This document shows, piece after piece, positions 34,397 to 44,491 of a DNA stretch of 64,000 nucleotides (the stretch's first letter is position 1; every line of letters begins with the position of its first letter). The notes beneath the pieces are model-generated. The model was not told where the DNA came from, made no database searches, and saw only the letters and a program-made list of their open reading frames with translations. Source of the DNA: Paraburkholderia phytofirmans PsJN (GTDB lineage Bacteria > Pseudomonadota > Gammaproteobacteria > Burkholderiales > Burkholderiaceae); NCBI RefSeq assembly GCF_000020125.1, contig NC_010676.1, positions 558,001-622,000 on the forward strand, written 5' to 3'. The position numbers were made by a program, and so were the translations under genes.

Positions 34397-35239
34397 TCAG
34401 GTCACACGTTCGCGCAGCCACGCGGAAACAAGGTCGATCACCGTCACGACCACGATCACCATGATCATGACCGCAGCGGTTTGCGCATAGTTGAACGAGC
34501 GGATCGCCTCGTACAACACCACGCCGATGCCGCCCGCGCCGACCATGCCCACCACCATCGCCGAGCGCACGTTGGATTCGAAGCGATATAACGCGTACGA
34601 GATCCACAACGGCAGCACTTGCGGCAGCACGCCATAAATGATTTCGTCGAGACTGGTCGCGCCGGTGGCGCGCACGCCTTCGGCGGGACGCGGATCGATG
34701 GCCTCGACCGCTTCGGCGAACAGCTTGGCGAGCACGCCGGTGGTGTGCACCCACAGCGCCAGCACACCCGCAAAAGGACCGAGGCCGACCGCTACGATGA
34801 ACAGCATCGCGAAGACCATTTCGTTGATCGCGCGGCACGCGTCCATCATGCGGCGCATGGGCTGCACGATCCACATCGGCGCCATGTTGTGAGCGGACAT
34901 CAGTCCGCACGGCACCGCGCACACGAGCGAGAGAGCGGTGCCCCACACCGCCACCGAGAGCGTCACATACATCTCGTGCAGATAGTTGCGCCATTCGGTG
35001 AAGTCGGGCGGGAAGAAGTCCTTGGCGAACTGGCCCATGTTGCCGGAGTCGCTGAGCAGATCCAGCGGACGCATGTCGGCGCCGTGCCATGCGCCGCCCA
35101 ACACCGCAAGCACCGCGATCCAGCCGGCGAGCGACAACCAGCTGCGCTTGCCGGCAGCCAGCGCGGGATGACGCGCCGCCTGGGCGTCGAGCACGTCGCT
35201 CGCTCGCGCCGGCGACGTGATCAGATCGGCCGTGTTCAT
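34397..35239 (-). CDS. phnE: Phosphonate ABC transporter permease
   Basis: 280 residues with about six membrane helices. The inner-membrane loop [21 protein letters not shown] is the PhnE form of the EAA motif that contacts the ATPase, and [20 protein letters not shown] is the family's C-terminal signature. Its ATG overlaps the phnD stop (ATGA). The operon order is phnC-phnD-phnE, with no C-P lyase genes in the window, so the phosphonate (or phosphite/phosphate ester) is processed by enzymes encoded elsewhere. Confidence 0.9.
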   Translation of the reverse strand: MNTADLITSPARASDVLDAQAARHPALAAGKRSWLSLAGWIAVLAVLGGAWHGADMRPLDLLSDSGNMGQFAKDFFPPDFTEWRNYLHEMYVTLSVAVWGTALSLVCAVPCGLMSAHNMAPMWIVQPMRRMMDACRAINEMVFAMLFIVAVGLGPFAGVLALWVHTTGVLAKLFAEAVEAIDPRPAEGVRATGATSLDEIIYGVLPQVLPLWISYALYRFESNVRSAMVVGMVGAGGIGVVLYEAIRSFNYAQTAAVMIMVIVVVTVIDLVSAWLRERVT

Positions 35240-36213
35240 TGCTTCGATTGCGCGGTATTGAGCGCGCTCAGCTTCGCGTCGAGTGCGGCCAACTGGGTCT
35301 TGCGATCGTCATCGGAGAGATGCGCGTCGCTCTCGATCTTCTGTTTCTGCTGGAACAGTGCGACCTGGCGGATCGGCAGCAACTGCGCATCCGACGATGC
35401 CGCGAAGCCGCCGTAACCGAAAATGCCGGCCATCACGGCCTTTTCGTGTGCATCGGTCTTCGCGTAGTTGACGAAGAAGTTGCGCAGCTTGTCCTTGGTG
35501 GCTTGCGGCAGATCCTTGCGCCACACGATCGGGTCCGACGGAATCAGCGGCGAGGTCCAAAGCACGCGCACTTGCGCGAACTTGTCCGGATGCTGCTTCT
35601 TCAAGGAGTCGAGCATTTCGGTGTTGTTGGTCGCAATATCGATCTTGTTGTTTACGACCGCCAGCAGATTCGCCTCATGGCTCGACGGCAGCACGGTCTT
35701 GAACGACGTATTGACCGGCGTGTTGTGCTGGGCGAACAGGTAGTAGCCGGGAATCAGCGTGCCCGACGTGGAGTTCGGATCGCCGAAGCCGAGCGTGACA
35801 TCCTTCGTATTCTTGAATACATCGTCGAGTGTCTTGAAGCGGCTGTTCACGTTAGTAATTAACACCGACTTATATCCGGCGTCGCCATTCGCGTACACGG
35901 TCTTGGCGAACACTTCGCCTTGCGAACGATCCACCGCTTCGATCGCGGACGCATTGCCGAGATACGCAACCTGAACCTTGTTGAAACGCATGCCTTCGAT
36001 AATGCCGGCATAGTCCGTCGCGAAGAACGCTTTCACGTTCAAGCCGGTTTGCTTGTTCATGTCCTGAATCAGCGGTTCCCAGCGCTGTTTCAGCACGGAG
36101 GACGAGTCGGTCGAAATGATGCCGAGGTTGAGGTCCTCGGCTTGCGCAGCGGCGACAGTAGCAAGGGTCGCGGCGCCGACGGCCAGCGTGATCAATGAAC
36201 GCAGGAATTTCAT
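35236..36213 (-). CDS. phnD: Phosphonate ABC transporter substrate-binding protein
   Basis: 325 residues. Signal peptide [20 protein letters not shown] with AAAQA cleavage; mature protein with PhnD motifs [57 protein letters not shown] and [17 protein letters not shown]. The DPNSTSG loop is the phosphonate-binding Ser/Thr cluster. The C-terminus is Gln/Lys-rich and probably helical. Sits between phnC (41 nt upstream) and phnE (overlap). Confidence 0.92.
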   Translation of the reverse strand: MKFLRSLITLAVGAATLATVAAAQAEDLNLGIISTDSSSVLKQRWEPLIQDMNKQTGLNVKAFFATDYAGIIEGMRFNKVQVAYLGNASAIEAVDRSQGEVFAKTVYANGDAGYKSVLITNVNSRFKTLDDVFKNTKDVTLGFGDPNSTSGTLIPGYYLFAQHNTPVNTSFKTVLPSSHEANLLAVVNNKIDIATNNTEMLDSLKKQHPDKFAQVRVLWTSPLIPSDPIVWRKDLPQATKDKLRNFFVNYAKTDAHEKAVMAGIFGYGGFAASSDAQLLPIRQVALFQQKQKIESDAHLSDDDRKTQLAALDAKLSALNTAQSKQ

Positions 36214-36254
36214 TGTTTGAGATCCGGTTGAGTTGACTGAGTGAATGGGCGCGC

Positions 36255-37160
36255 TCAGTTCGAGTGCGCCGGATTGAGTGCGAAGGCGTAGCGCGTCGAG
36301 GCGGGCGCGGTGCTCTGAGCGGGCGTGCTGCCGTTAACGGTTTTTGTGTCGAGATCTTCCGCGCTGATGGGGGCTGCATCGAGTAGTTCGCGGGCGTCGT
36401 CGCCGTAGAGTTTCTTGAGCAAGACCGGCGTGAGTGCGGCGGAAGGGCCGTCGTACACCACCTTGCCGCGGCGCAGCGCAATCGTGCGCGGGCAGTACTG
36501 CATCGCGATGTCGACCTGATGCAGCGACACCAGCACCGTGAGTTGATGCTCGACGTTCAGCGTGCGTAGCATCTCCATCACGCGGCGTGACGACTCGGGG
36601 TCGAGCGAGGCGATCGGTTCGTCCGCGAGCACGATGCGCGCGCGCTGCACCAGTGCACGGGCGAGCGCGGCGCGCTGCTGCTGGCCGCCGGAGAGATTGG
36701 CGGCGCGTTCGCGCGCATGTTCGCCAATGCCGACCTCGTTCAACGCGGCCATCGATAACGCCCGCTCAGCGCGTGGAAAACGGCCGCTAAGTCGGCGCCA
36801 CAACGGCAGCCGCGCGAGCGCGCCGATCAGCACGTTGCTTTCGACGGAGAGCCGGTTTACCAGATTGAATTGCTGGAACACGAAGCCGATATCGCGGCGA
36901 ATGCTGCGCACTTCCCGCACGATGCGGCCATTCTGCTGAATCGGCCGGCCCAGAATCGAGATCTGCGACGGCTGCGCATCCGAAGCCGTGAAACCCGCGA
37001 TATGACGCAGCAGCGTCGACTTGCCCGAGCCCGAGGCGCCGATCAACGCAACCATTTCACCCGGTTCGACGCGCAGATCGATTTCGTCCAACGCCTTGCG
37101 GCCGTTGCTGAACGTCTTGCTCAACCGTTCGATACGAATTGCTTCCCGAATTGTTTCCAT
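36255..37160 (-). CDS. phnC: Phosphonate ABC transporter ATP-binding protein
   Basis: 301 residues starting [11 protein letters not shown] with AGGGGTACTC upstream; a longer start (MHQGVLM) is possible. Walker [11 protein letters not shown]-loop [14 protein letters not shown], signature LSGGQQQR, Walker [14 protein letters not shown] and switch His in VSLHQVDIA. The QQFNLV and LHQVD forms are characteristic of PhnC. A C-terminal extension of about 50 residues after the ATPase core (from APISAEDL) is longer than usual and Thr/Ser/Ala-rich. Confidence 0.92.
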   Translation of the reverse strand: METIREAIRIERLSKTFSNGRKALDEIDLRVEPGEMVALIGASGSGKSTLLRHIAGFTASDAQPSQISILGRPIQQNGRIVREVRSIRRDIGFVFQQFNLVNRLSVESNVLIGALARLPLWRRLSGRFPRAERALSMAALNEVGIGEHARERAANLSGGQQQRAALARALVQRARIVLADEPIASLDPESSRRVMEMLRTLNVEHQLTVLVSLHQVDIAMQYCPRTIALRRGKVVYDGPSAALTPVLLKKLYGDDARELLDAAPISAEDLDTKTVNGSTPAQSTAPASTRYAFALNPAHSN

Positions 37161-37267
37161 GAGTACCCCTTGATGCATCCGGCCTCTGCCGGCATGTGTG
37201 GGGCTCATTCTAGGAAGCGTCTGTGACGGTTGAGTGAAGGCATCGCAACGTCTAGACGACTATATCT

Positions 37268-37337
37268 ATGCATGTCTTTTTTGCGTCGCCGGCAAGGCAA
37301 ATCGGAGTCATTCGTTCGAATGAAAAATGACATGCAT
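37268..37337. promoter_or_regulatory. Long-spaced inverted repeat between divergent phnC and M14 peptidase genes
   Basis: ATGCATGTC at 37268-37276 is mirrored by GACATGCAT at 37329-37337; extended inward over the flanking T/A runs the two arms agree at 14 of 15 positions, about 40 nt apart. Between them, TCATTCG-TT-CGAATGA at 37308-37323 forms a second, compact palindrome. The pair lies in the 290-bp divergent promoter region and could bind a phosphate- or phosphonate-responsive regulator of phnCDE. Confidence 0.5.
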
Positions 37338-37451
37338 GTGACAGGATTTGCATCGAACCGCGCGGCTTCAGCATGATCGCTGCCGGCCAGGCTATATTGC
37401 GTCAATCGGTGTGCCGTCCCCATTAACCTTGCAATTGCCCGCGACATCGTT

Positions 37452-38486
37452 ATGCAGCCTCTGAGCTTCCTTCCCGATAGTTTTGCGGAGTACGAAGATC
37501 TCAGAACGATCCTCGAGCAGGGCAGCGCGAGCTTCGCGATCCGCACGGTCTGTGAGACGACGGTGCGCGGCCGGCAATTCGCCGTGCAGACCGCGAGCAT
37601 CGGTTCGACCGACCCGCAAGCGCCGGCAATCGGTTTTTTCGGCGGGATACACGGGCTCGAGCGGATCGGCTCGCAACTGGTGCTCGACTATATGCGCGCG
37701 CTGCTTGCGCGGCTCGAATGGGACGAGCTGCTGGTGCGCCAATTGCAGTCGATTCGTCTGATCTTTATGCCGATTGTCAATCCCGGCGGCATGTGGGCGG
37801 CCACGCGCGCCAACCCCAACGGCGTCGACCTGATGCGTAATGCGCCGCAGAACGCCGACGAACGTGTGCCGTTACTGGCGGGCGGCCAGCGCGTGGGTGC
37901 ATGGCTGCCGTGGTATCGGGGCCGCGTGGGCGCGCCAATGGAGCCCGAGGCTTCGGCGCTCCTGCAAGTGGTCGAAACCGAACTGGCCACGCGACCGTTG
38001 AGCATCGCGCTCGATTGCCACTCGGGCTATGGCTGGAGCGACAGCATCTGGTTTCCATACGCACGCACCCGCAAAGTGATGCCGCATTTGCCGGAAATGT
38101 ACGTGCTGAAAACCATGTTCGAACGCGCGCATCCCCATCATGGCTACGCGTTCGAACCGCAGAGCCATCAATATTTATTGCACGGCGATCTGTGGGACTT
38201 CGCGTACGATCGCGCGCCCGCGCCCAACGTCTTTCTGCCGATGACCCTCGAACTCGGCTCCTGGCTTTGGATCAAGAAGAATCCGCGTCAGTTGTTTTCG
38301 CGTCAGGGCATGTTCAATCCGGTGAAGGCGCATCGCACGGCGCGTGTGCTGCGACGTCATGCAAATTTGCTCGACTTTCTGGCGCGCGCGGCCTTTTCGT
38401 CGCAGCGCTGGCTGCCGCAAGGCAATCGTCGCGAGCAATTGCTGCAAAGCGCGATCGACCATTGGTATAAACCGGAAAGCGTATGA
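37452..38486 (+). CDS. M14-family zinc carboxypeptidase-like protein
   Basis: 344 residues. The zinc ligands are His67 and Glu70 in GGIHGLERIGS and His190 in LDCHSGYG; the proposed catalytic Glu is Glu267 in MTLELGS. The substrate-binding pattern NPGGMWAATRANPNGVDLMRN (residues 110-130) is the M14 NPxG...R...N.GVDLNR motif. No signal peptide is evident, so it should act in the cytosol, on an amide or C-terminal residue that is not known. It overlaps the downstream hydrolase gene by 4 bp (ATGA). Confidence 0.82.
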   Translation: MQPLSFLPDSFAEYEDLRTILEQGSASFAIRTVCETTVRGRQFAVQTASIGSTDPQAPAIGFFGGIHGLERIGSQLVLDYMRALLARLEWDELLVRQLQSIRLIFMPIVNPGGMWAATRANPNGVDLMRNAPQNADERVPLLAGGQRVGAWLPWYRGRVGAPMEPEASALLQVVETELATRPLSIALDCHSGYGWSDSIWFPYARTRKVMPHLPEMYVLKTMFERAHPHHGYAFEPQSHQYLLHGDLWDFAYDRAPAPNVFLPMTLELGSWLWIKKNPRQLFSRQGMFNPVKAHRTARVLRRHANLLDFLARAAFSSQRWLPQGNRREQLLQSAIDHWYKPESV

Positions 38487-39283
38487 GCACGTGGATTCTG
38501 CTACGCGGTCTCACGCGTGAAGTTCGCCACTGGGGCCGCTTGCCCGGCTTGCTGCATGGCGCAGTGAATGAATCGGCCCTTCACATAGGCGCGCTCGGCC
38601 GTCTGCTGCTGCTCGATCTGCCGGGCAACGGCGAATTCGCGCATTTGCGCGCGCCGTCGACGGTCGCCGACATGGTCGGCTTCGTGCGCAATGCTGCTCT
38701 GCAAAGCGGCATGCCGGGTCCCTATTGCGTGCTGGCGATGTCGCTCGGCGGCATGGTGGCGACGGACTGGGCGCAACGGCATCCCTACGAGATCGAGCGG
38801 CTGGTGCTGATCAATACGAGCATGCGGCCGTTCAGCCAGATGCAGGAGCGCTTGCGTCCTTCGGCATGGTCCGGCCTGCTGGGCGTGGCCGCGCACTGGC
38901 GCGACGCGCCGCGCGCGGAACACGGCATTCATCGGCTGACATGCAATAACGTGCAGACGCTCGGCGACGATCTCGACGCCTGGAGCCGGATTCGCCGCAG
39001 CGCGCCCGTGAGCCGTGGCAACGCGTTACGGCAACTGTGGGCCGCGGCACGTTTCACCGCGGGCGCGGCGCGGCCGGAATGCCCATTGCTGATCCTCTCT
39101 TCGCGTGTCGACAAACTGGTCGACCCCGTGTGCTCGGCAAAGCTGGCGGCGGCTTGGGGCGCCCTGCATTGCGAGCATCCATGGGCCGGTCACGACCTGC
39201 CGCACGACGATCCGGCATGGACCAGCGAACAGGTTCGCGCATGGCTCGCGCAGGAGCATGCGGTTCCCCGGGCCGTGCTTTAA
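38483..39283 (+). CDS. Alpha/beta hydrolase coupled to the M14 peptidase gene
   Basis: 266 residues. Typical BioH/MhpC-type fold: LLRGLTREVRHWG at the start, LLLDLPGNGEF, nucleophile in AMSLGGMVA, acid in SSRVDKLVDP and base in AGHDLPHDDP. The catalytic Ser-Asp-His triad is intact. Start and stop overlap with the upstream peptidase imply co-translation, so the two hydrolases probably act in one pathway. The substrate cannot be deduced. Confidence 0.82.
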   Translation: MSTWILLRGLTREVRHWGRLPGLLHGAVNESALHIGALGRLLLLDLPGNGEFAHLRAPSTVADMVGFVRNAALQSGMPGPYCVLAMSLGGMVATDWAQRHPYEIERLVLINTSMRPFSQMQERLRPSAWSGLLGVAAHWRDAPRAEHGIHRLTCNNVQTLGDDLDAWSRIRRSAPVSRGNALRQLWAAARFTAGAARPECPLLILSSRVDKLVDPVCSAKLAAAWGALHCEHPWAGHDLPHDDPAWTSEQVRAWLAQEHAVPRAVL

Positions 39284-39452
39284 ACCGCCAGGCGCGTCGT
39301 AACGACCTATTCACCGGCAGCGGGTATAACCTAAGTGCCGTCGTCCGTCGCATGCCGGTCGTCAGGTGCATAATTCCCCTTCAGACGATGCATGCGAATC
39401 AAGCGAGTATCAAGCCATACCCGCCATTGCCGCCCAGCCGGGGGAGTTGATC

Positions 39453-42400
39453 ATGCAGGCAAAGAACGAAGAAGCCGTCACGCACTTGCTGAACGATGTC
39501 GTCGAATTCGCGCGCGGGCGACTACCCGAGCCAACCTTCAAGGTCGTCGAACCTTTTCTGCGGCACTACTACGATTTCGTCGACTCCGACGACCTGCAAA
39601 GCCGCTCGATTGCGGACCTGTACGGTGCGGCGCTCGCACATTGGCAAACGGCGCAACGCTTCACGCCCGGCGCCGAACGGCTGCGCGTCTATAACCCGAT
39701 TCTCGAACAACATGGCTGGCACTCCGATCACACGGTGATCGAAATCGTCAACGACGACATGCCGTTTCTCGTCGATTCGGTTTCGATGGCGGTCAACCGT
39801 CAAGGCCTCGCGCTGCATTCGGTCGTACATCCCGTGTTTCGCATCTGGCGCGCGCCCGACGGCAGCATCGCGCGAGTGAGCCAGGGCGCCGAAGAAGCCA
39901 CCGACTCGCGCTCACACCTGACCTCGTTCATCCATTTCGAAGTGGACCGTTGCGGCGATGCGGCAAAACTCGACGCGCTGCGTGACGAAATCGCCAAGGT
40001 GTTGCGCGACGTGCGGGCGGCCGTCGAAGACTGGCCGAAGATCGTCGAACTCGCGCGCGTCACGATCAAAGGCATGAAAGCCGGCGAGGGCGGACCGGAA
40101 GGTCTGGAAGCCCGCGCGTTTCTCGAATGGATGGTGGCCGATCATTTCACCTTTCTCGGCCAGCGCGATTACGAACTGGTGCAACATGACATCGGTTACG
40201 GTCTGCGCGCGGTGCCGGGTTCGGGTCTCGGCATTCTGCGCGATGCCTTGCGGCCCGCCGGCGCCGCCGAGATCACGCCCTTGCCGCCGGCCGCGGCCGA
40301 GATCATTTCGGGGTCGTCGCCGATCTTTCTGACCAAGGCCAATTCGCGGGCCACCGTGCACAGACCGGGTTATCTGGACTACGTCGGCATCAAGCTGACG
40401 GGCGCGGACGGCAAGGTGACCGGCGAGCGGCGTTTCATCGGTCTCTATACGTCCACGGCGTATTTCGTGTCGGCCGCGGAGATTCCGATCGTGCGGCGCA
40501 AATGCGCGAATATCGTGAGACGAGCCGGTTTCCTGCCGAAAGGTCATCTGGCGAAATCGCTGGTCACGGTGCTCGAAACCTATCCACGCGATGAGCTGTT
40601 TCAGGCCGAAGAGAATCAGCTCTACGATATCGCGCTAGGCGTGCTGCGTCTGCAGGAGCATCAGCGTACCCGGCTGTTCATACGGCGCGACCGTTTCGAC
40701 CGGTTCGTGTCGTGCCTCGTGTTCGTGCCGCGCGACAAGTACAACACCGATCTGCGTCAACGCATTGCCAACTTGCTGGTCGACGCATTCAACGGCGAGA
40801 GTGTCGAGTTCACGCCGCTGCTGTCGGAGTCGACGCTGGCGCGCATTCACTTCGTCGTGCATGCGAAGCCGGGCGGCATGCCCAACGTCGATACGCGCGA
40901 GCTGGAAGCGCGGCTCGTGCAGGTCGCACGCCGCTGGCAAGACGATCTCGCCGATGCCTTGCTCGACGCCTTCGGCGAAGAGCAGGGCAACCGTCTGCTG
41001 CAACACTACGGCGATTCGTTTCCCGCGGGCTATCGCGACGACTATCCTGCCCGCACGGCGGTGCGCGATATCGAACTGATCGAACACGTGCAAGGCAGCG
41101 AACGGCTCGCGATGAATCTGTACCGCCCGATCGAATCGGGCCCGCGCGCGTTTCGCTTCAAGGTGTATCGCGCGGGTTTGCCGATCGCCTTGTCGCGCAG
41201 TTTGCCGATGCTCGAACATCTCGGCGTGCGTGTCGATGAAGAGCGGCCCTATCTGATCGAGGCGCTGGGCGCGACGCCCGCATGGATTCACGACTTCGGC
41301 CTTGAACTCGCGGACGACGCCGAGTTCGACATCGAACGCGTGAAAGATCTCTTCGAAGAAGCCTTCGAAAAGGTGTGGACCGGCGCGATCGAAAGCGACG
41401 ACTTCAATCGCCTCGTGTTGCGCGCGCAATTGAATGCGCGCGAGGTGACGATCCTGCGCGCGTACGCCAAGTATTTGCGGCAGGTGGGTTCGACTTTCAG
41501 CGACGCGTACATCGAGCGAGCGGTGACCGGCAATCCGGCGATCGCGCGCATGCTGGTCGAATTGTTCATCGCCCGCTTCAACCCGGTATTGGGCGAGACG
41601 CGCGAGGCGCGCGTCGACGGTTGGCTCCATACGATCGACAGCGCGCTCGACCAGGTGCCGAATCTGGACGAAGACCGCATACTGCGCCAATTTCTCGGCG
41701 TCATCAAAGCGACCAAGCGCACGAACTACTATCGCTTCGATGCCGACGGACATCCAAAGCCGTATCTCTCCTTCAAGTTCGATCCCGCGCAAGTGCCTGG
41801 CTTGCCCGAGCCGAAACCGATGTTCGAAATTTGGGTGTACTCGCCACGTGTGGAAGGCGTACATTTGCGCGGCGGCCGCGTGGCGCGCGGCGGCCTGCGC
41901 TGGTCGGACCGGCGCGAGGACTTCCGCACGGAAGTGCTCGGCCTGATGAAGGCGCAGATGGTGAAGAACGTGGTGATCGTGCCGGTCGGTTCGAAAGGCG
42001 GCTTCGTCGTGAAGAATCCGCCGCCGCAAACCGAGCGCGACGCGTGGATGCGCGAAGGCATTGCGTGTTATCAGACCTTCCTGCGCGGCCTGCTCGACGT
42101 GACCGACAATCTCGCCGGCACGACCATTGTGCCGCCGCCCGACGTGGTACGCCACGATCCCGACGATCCCTATCTGGTGGTCGCCGCGGACAAAGGCACG
42201 GCCACGTTCTCCGACTACGCGAACGCGATCTCGCAGGAATATGGCTTCTGGCTCGACGATGCGTTTGCCTCGGGCGGCTCGGTCGGTTACGACCACAAGA
42301 AAATGGCCATCACCGCGCGCGGCGCGTGGGAGTCGGTCAAGCGGCACTTCCGCGAAATGGGTGTGGATACGCAGACCATGGACTTCACGGTGGTGGGCGT

Positions 42401-44294
42401 GGGCGATATGTCGGGCGATGTGTTCGGCAACGGCATGCTGCTGTCGCCGCATATCAAGCTCGTGGCCGCGTTCGATCATCGGCATATTTTTCTCGATCCG
42501 AATCCCGATCCGGCGGTCAGTCTTGCCGAGCGCGGACGTCTGTTCATCCTCGACCGATCGAGCTGGGCCGACTACGACCCCTCGCTGATTTCGGCGGGCG
42601 GCGGCGTGTTTCCGCGCAGCGCCAAGACGATTCCGCTCTCGCCGGCGGTGCAGTCGGTGCTCGGCATCAGCGCGCCGGCGCTCGCGCCCGCTGAATTGAT
42701 GCGCGCGATTCTGCAGGCGCCCGTCGATCTGCTTTACAACGGCGGTATCGGCACGTATGTGAAGGCGAGCCGCGAATCGCATCTGCAAGTCGGCGATCGT
42801 GCCAACGATGCTATCCGTGTCAACGGTTCCGATCTGCAGTGCAAGGTCGTGGCCGAAGGCGGCAACCTCGGTCTCACGCAACTCGGGCGCATCGAGTTCG
42901 CGCAGCGCGGCGGCCGGATCAATACCGATGCGATCGACAACTCCGCGGGCGTGGACTGCTCGGACCACGAGGTCAACATCAAGATTCTGCTCGGCCTGGT
43001 CGTCTCCGACGGCGAAATGACGGAGAAGCAACGCAACGCGCTGCTCGCCGAAATGACCGACGAAGTCGGCTTGCTCGTGCTGCAAGACAATTACTACCAG
43101 ACGCAGGCGCTGTCGATTGCGGGCCGCTACGGCGTCGAATTGCTCGATGCGGAAGCGCGCCTGATGCGCTATCTCGAACGCGCGGGGCGGCTGAATCGCG
43201 TGATCGAGTTTTTGCCGACCGATGAAGAAGTCGCCGAACGGCAGGCCGCCAAACAAGGGCTCACCACGCCGGAACGCGCGGTGCTGCTTGCCTACAGCAA
43301 GATGTGGCTGTACGACGCGCTGCTCGAATCGCCGATGCCGGAAGATCCGCTCGTCAGCGACATGCTGGTCGAGTATTTCCCGAAGCCGTTGCGGCAGCGC
43401 TTCAGCGAACCGATGCAACGCCACCCGCTGCGCCGGGAAATTCTCGCGACGCATCTGACTAACGCGTTAGTGAATCGCGTGGGTTGCGAGTTCGTGCATC
43501 GGCTGATGGAAGAAACCGATGCGCAACCTGGTGAGATCGTGCGGGCCATCATCATGGCGCGCGACGTGTTCGATCTCGACGACGTCTGGCGCAGCATCGA
43601 CGCGCTCGACAACCGCGTCGCCGACGACATCCAGGCGCGCATGTTCGTCGAAGTCGCGCGGCTCGTCGAGCGTTCAGCGCTGTGGTTCCTGCGGCAATTG
43701 CAGTCGGGCGCGGTCAGCGACCGCGACGTTGCCGGCCTGCTCGCGCGTTGCCGCGATGCGGCGCAGCGCCTCGCGCCGCAATGGCCCGCGCTGTTGCCGG
43801 GCGCCGATCTCGAAGCGCTCTCCGAGCGCCAGCGCGTGTTCGCGGATGCCGGTGTGGATAGCGAACTGGCGGTGCGGATCGCGGGCGGCGAGATCTCGGC
43901 CGCGTTGCTCGATATCGCCGAAGTGGCATCGACCAGCGGCCGCAGTCTCGAACTGGTGGCGGGCGTCTATTTCGCGCTCGGCACGCTGCTCAATTCCAGC
44001 TGGATCAGCGAGCGCGCGGCCGCGTTGCCGGTACCCACGCACTGGGACATGCTGGCGCGCGCCACGGCGGTGGCCGACATCGCGCGGCTCAAACGCGCGT
44101 TGACGACGAGCGCATTGGCCGACGCCGACGATGCCTCCACGCCCGAGGCGCTGGTCGAGGCATGGCGTGAAAAGCGCACCGTGCAACTGGAACGCTACGC
44201 GCACCTGTTGGCCGATCTGCGGGCCACCGGCGGCGCGAGCCTGTCGATGCTGCTCGTGATCGTGCGTGAAATGGCGGCGCTCGAAAGGGCATAA
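39453..44294 (+). CDS. gdhB: Large NAD-specific glutamate dehydrogenase (about 180 kDa class)
   Basis: 1613 residues from the ATG at 39453, preceded by GGGGAG; a further in-frame ATG at 39366 has no such site. A long N-terminal region with ACT-like regulatory segments (VIEIVNDDMPFLVDSVSMA, and EWMVADHFTFLGQRDYEL) precedes the catalytic core near residues 770-1200: RGGRVARGGLRWSDRREDFRTE, KNVVIVPVGSKGGFVVK, TVVGVGDMSGDVFGNGMLLS (each within that span) and VAEGGNLGLTQ. It deaminates glutamate to 2-oxoglutarate. The gabTD genes nearby feed the same pool. Monocistronic as far as seen. Confidence 0.95.
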   Translation: MQAKNEEAVTHLLNDVVEFARGRLPEPTFKVVEPFLRHYYDFVDSDDLQSRSIADLYGAALAHWQTAQRFTPGAERLRVYNPILEQHGWHSDHTVIEIVNDDMPFLVDSVSMAVNRQGLALHSVVHPVFRIWRAPDGSIARVSQGAEEATDSRSHLTSFIHFEVDRCGDAAKLDALRDEIAKVLRDVRAAVEDWPKIVELARVTIKGMKAGEGGPEGLEARAFLEWMVADHFTFLGQRDYELVQHDIGYGLRAVPGSGLGILRDALRPAGAAEITPLPPAAAEIISGSSPIFLTKANSRATVHRPGYLDYVGIKLTGADGKVTGERRFIGLYTSTAYFVSAAEIPIVRRKCANIVRRAGFLPKGHLAKSLVTVLETYPRDELFQAEENQLYDIALGVLRLQEHQRTRLFIRRDRFDRFVSCLVFVPRDKYNTDLRQRIANLLVDAFNGESVEFTPLLSESTLARIHFVVHAKPGGMPNVDTRELEARLVQVARRWQDDLADALLDAFGEEQGNRLLQHYGDSFPAGYRDDYPARTAVRDIELIEHVQGSERLAMNLYRPIESGPRAFRFKVYRAGLPIALSRSLPMLEHLGVRVDEERPYLIEALGATPAWIHDFGLELADDAEFDIERVKDLFEEAFEKVWTGAIESDDFNRLVLRAQLNAREVTILRAYAKYLRQVGSTFSDAYIERAVTGNPAIARMLVELFIARFNPVLGETREARVDGWLHTIDSALDQVPNLDEDRILRQFLGVIKATKRTNYYRFDADGHPKPYLSFKFDPAQVPGLPEPKPMFEIWVYSPRVEGVHLRGGRVARGGLRWSDRREDFRTEVLGLMKAQMVKNVVIVPVGSKGGFVVKNPPPQTERDAWMREGIACYQTFLRGLLDVTDNLAGTTIVPPPDVVRHDPDDPYLVVAADKGTATFSDYANAISQEYGFWLDDAFASGGSVGYDHKKMAITARGAWESVKRHFREMGVDTQTMDFTVVGVGDMSGDVFGNGMLLSPHIKLVAAFDHRHIFLDPNPDPAVSLAERGRLFILDRSSWADYDPSLISAGGGVFPRSAKTIPLSPAVQSVLGISAPALAPAELMRAILQAPVDLLYNGGIGTYVKASRESHLQVGDRANDAIRVNGSDLQCKVVAEGGNLGLTQLGRIEFAQRGGRINTDAIDNSAGVDCSDHEVNIKILLGLVVSDGEMTEKQRNALLAEMTDEVGLLVLQDNYYQTQALSIAGRYGVELLDAEARLMRYLERAGRLNRVIEFLPTDEEVAERQAAKQGLTTPERAVLLAYSKMWLYDALLESPMPEDPLVSDMLVEYFPKPLRQRFSEPMQRHPLRREILATHLTNALVNRVGCEFVHRLMEETDAQPGEIVRAIIMARDVFDLDDVWRSIDALDNRVADDIQARMFVEVARLVERSALWFLRQLQSGAVSDRDVAGLLARCRDAAQRLAPQWPALLPGADLEALSERQRVFADAGVDSELAVRIAGGEISAALLDIAEVASTSGRSLELVAGVYFALGTLLNSSWISERAAALPVPTHWDMLARATAVADIARLKRALTTSALADADDASTPEALVEAWREKRTVQLERYAHLLADLRATGGASLSMLLVIVREMAALERA

Positions 44295-44302
44295 CAAGGC
44301 TT

Positions 44303-44380
44303 GAGGCGAAGGAAGGCGAAGGAAGGCGAAGGAAGGCGAACGAGGCAGAGCGCAAACGGAGCGCAAACGGAGCGCAAGCG
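44303..44380. repeat. Two adjacent short tandem repeat arrays downstream of gdhB
   Basis: First, three full copies and a partial copy of a 10-bp unit GGAAGGCGAA (44303-44340). Then three copies of an 11-bp unit GAGCGCAAACG (44348-44380, the last with one change). Both lie between the gdhB stop and the CDF gene start, outside coding sequence. Such arrays are prone to copy-number change between strains. Confidence 0.85.
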
Positions 44381-44491
44381 GAGCACGTTGCAAACAACAC
44401 CCGGGTTGGACGCATGCCGCCCGGCATGCCCATAATACGGGCTGTTGCCCATCGAAAGCTCTTTGCAAACTCACGGACGCCTTCCCCGACG

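Noticed and set aside
40635..43454. A 939-codon open frame antisense to gdhB
   Set aside because: A shadow of the high-GC coding strand; the translation is rich in Arg, His and Gln with no recognisable motif, and gdhB is unambiguous.
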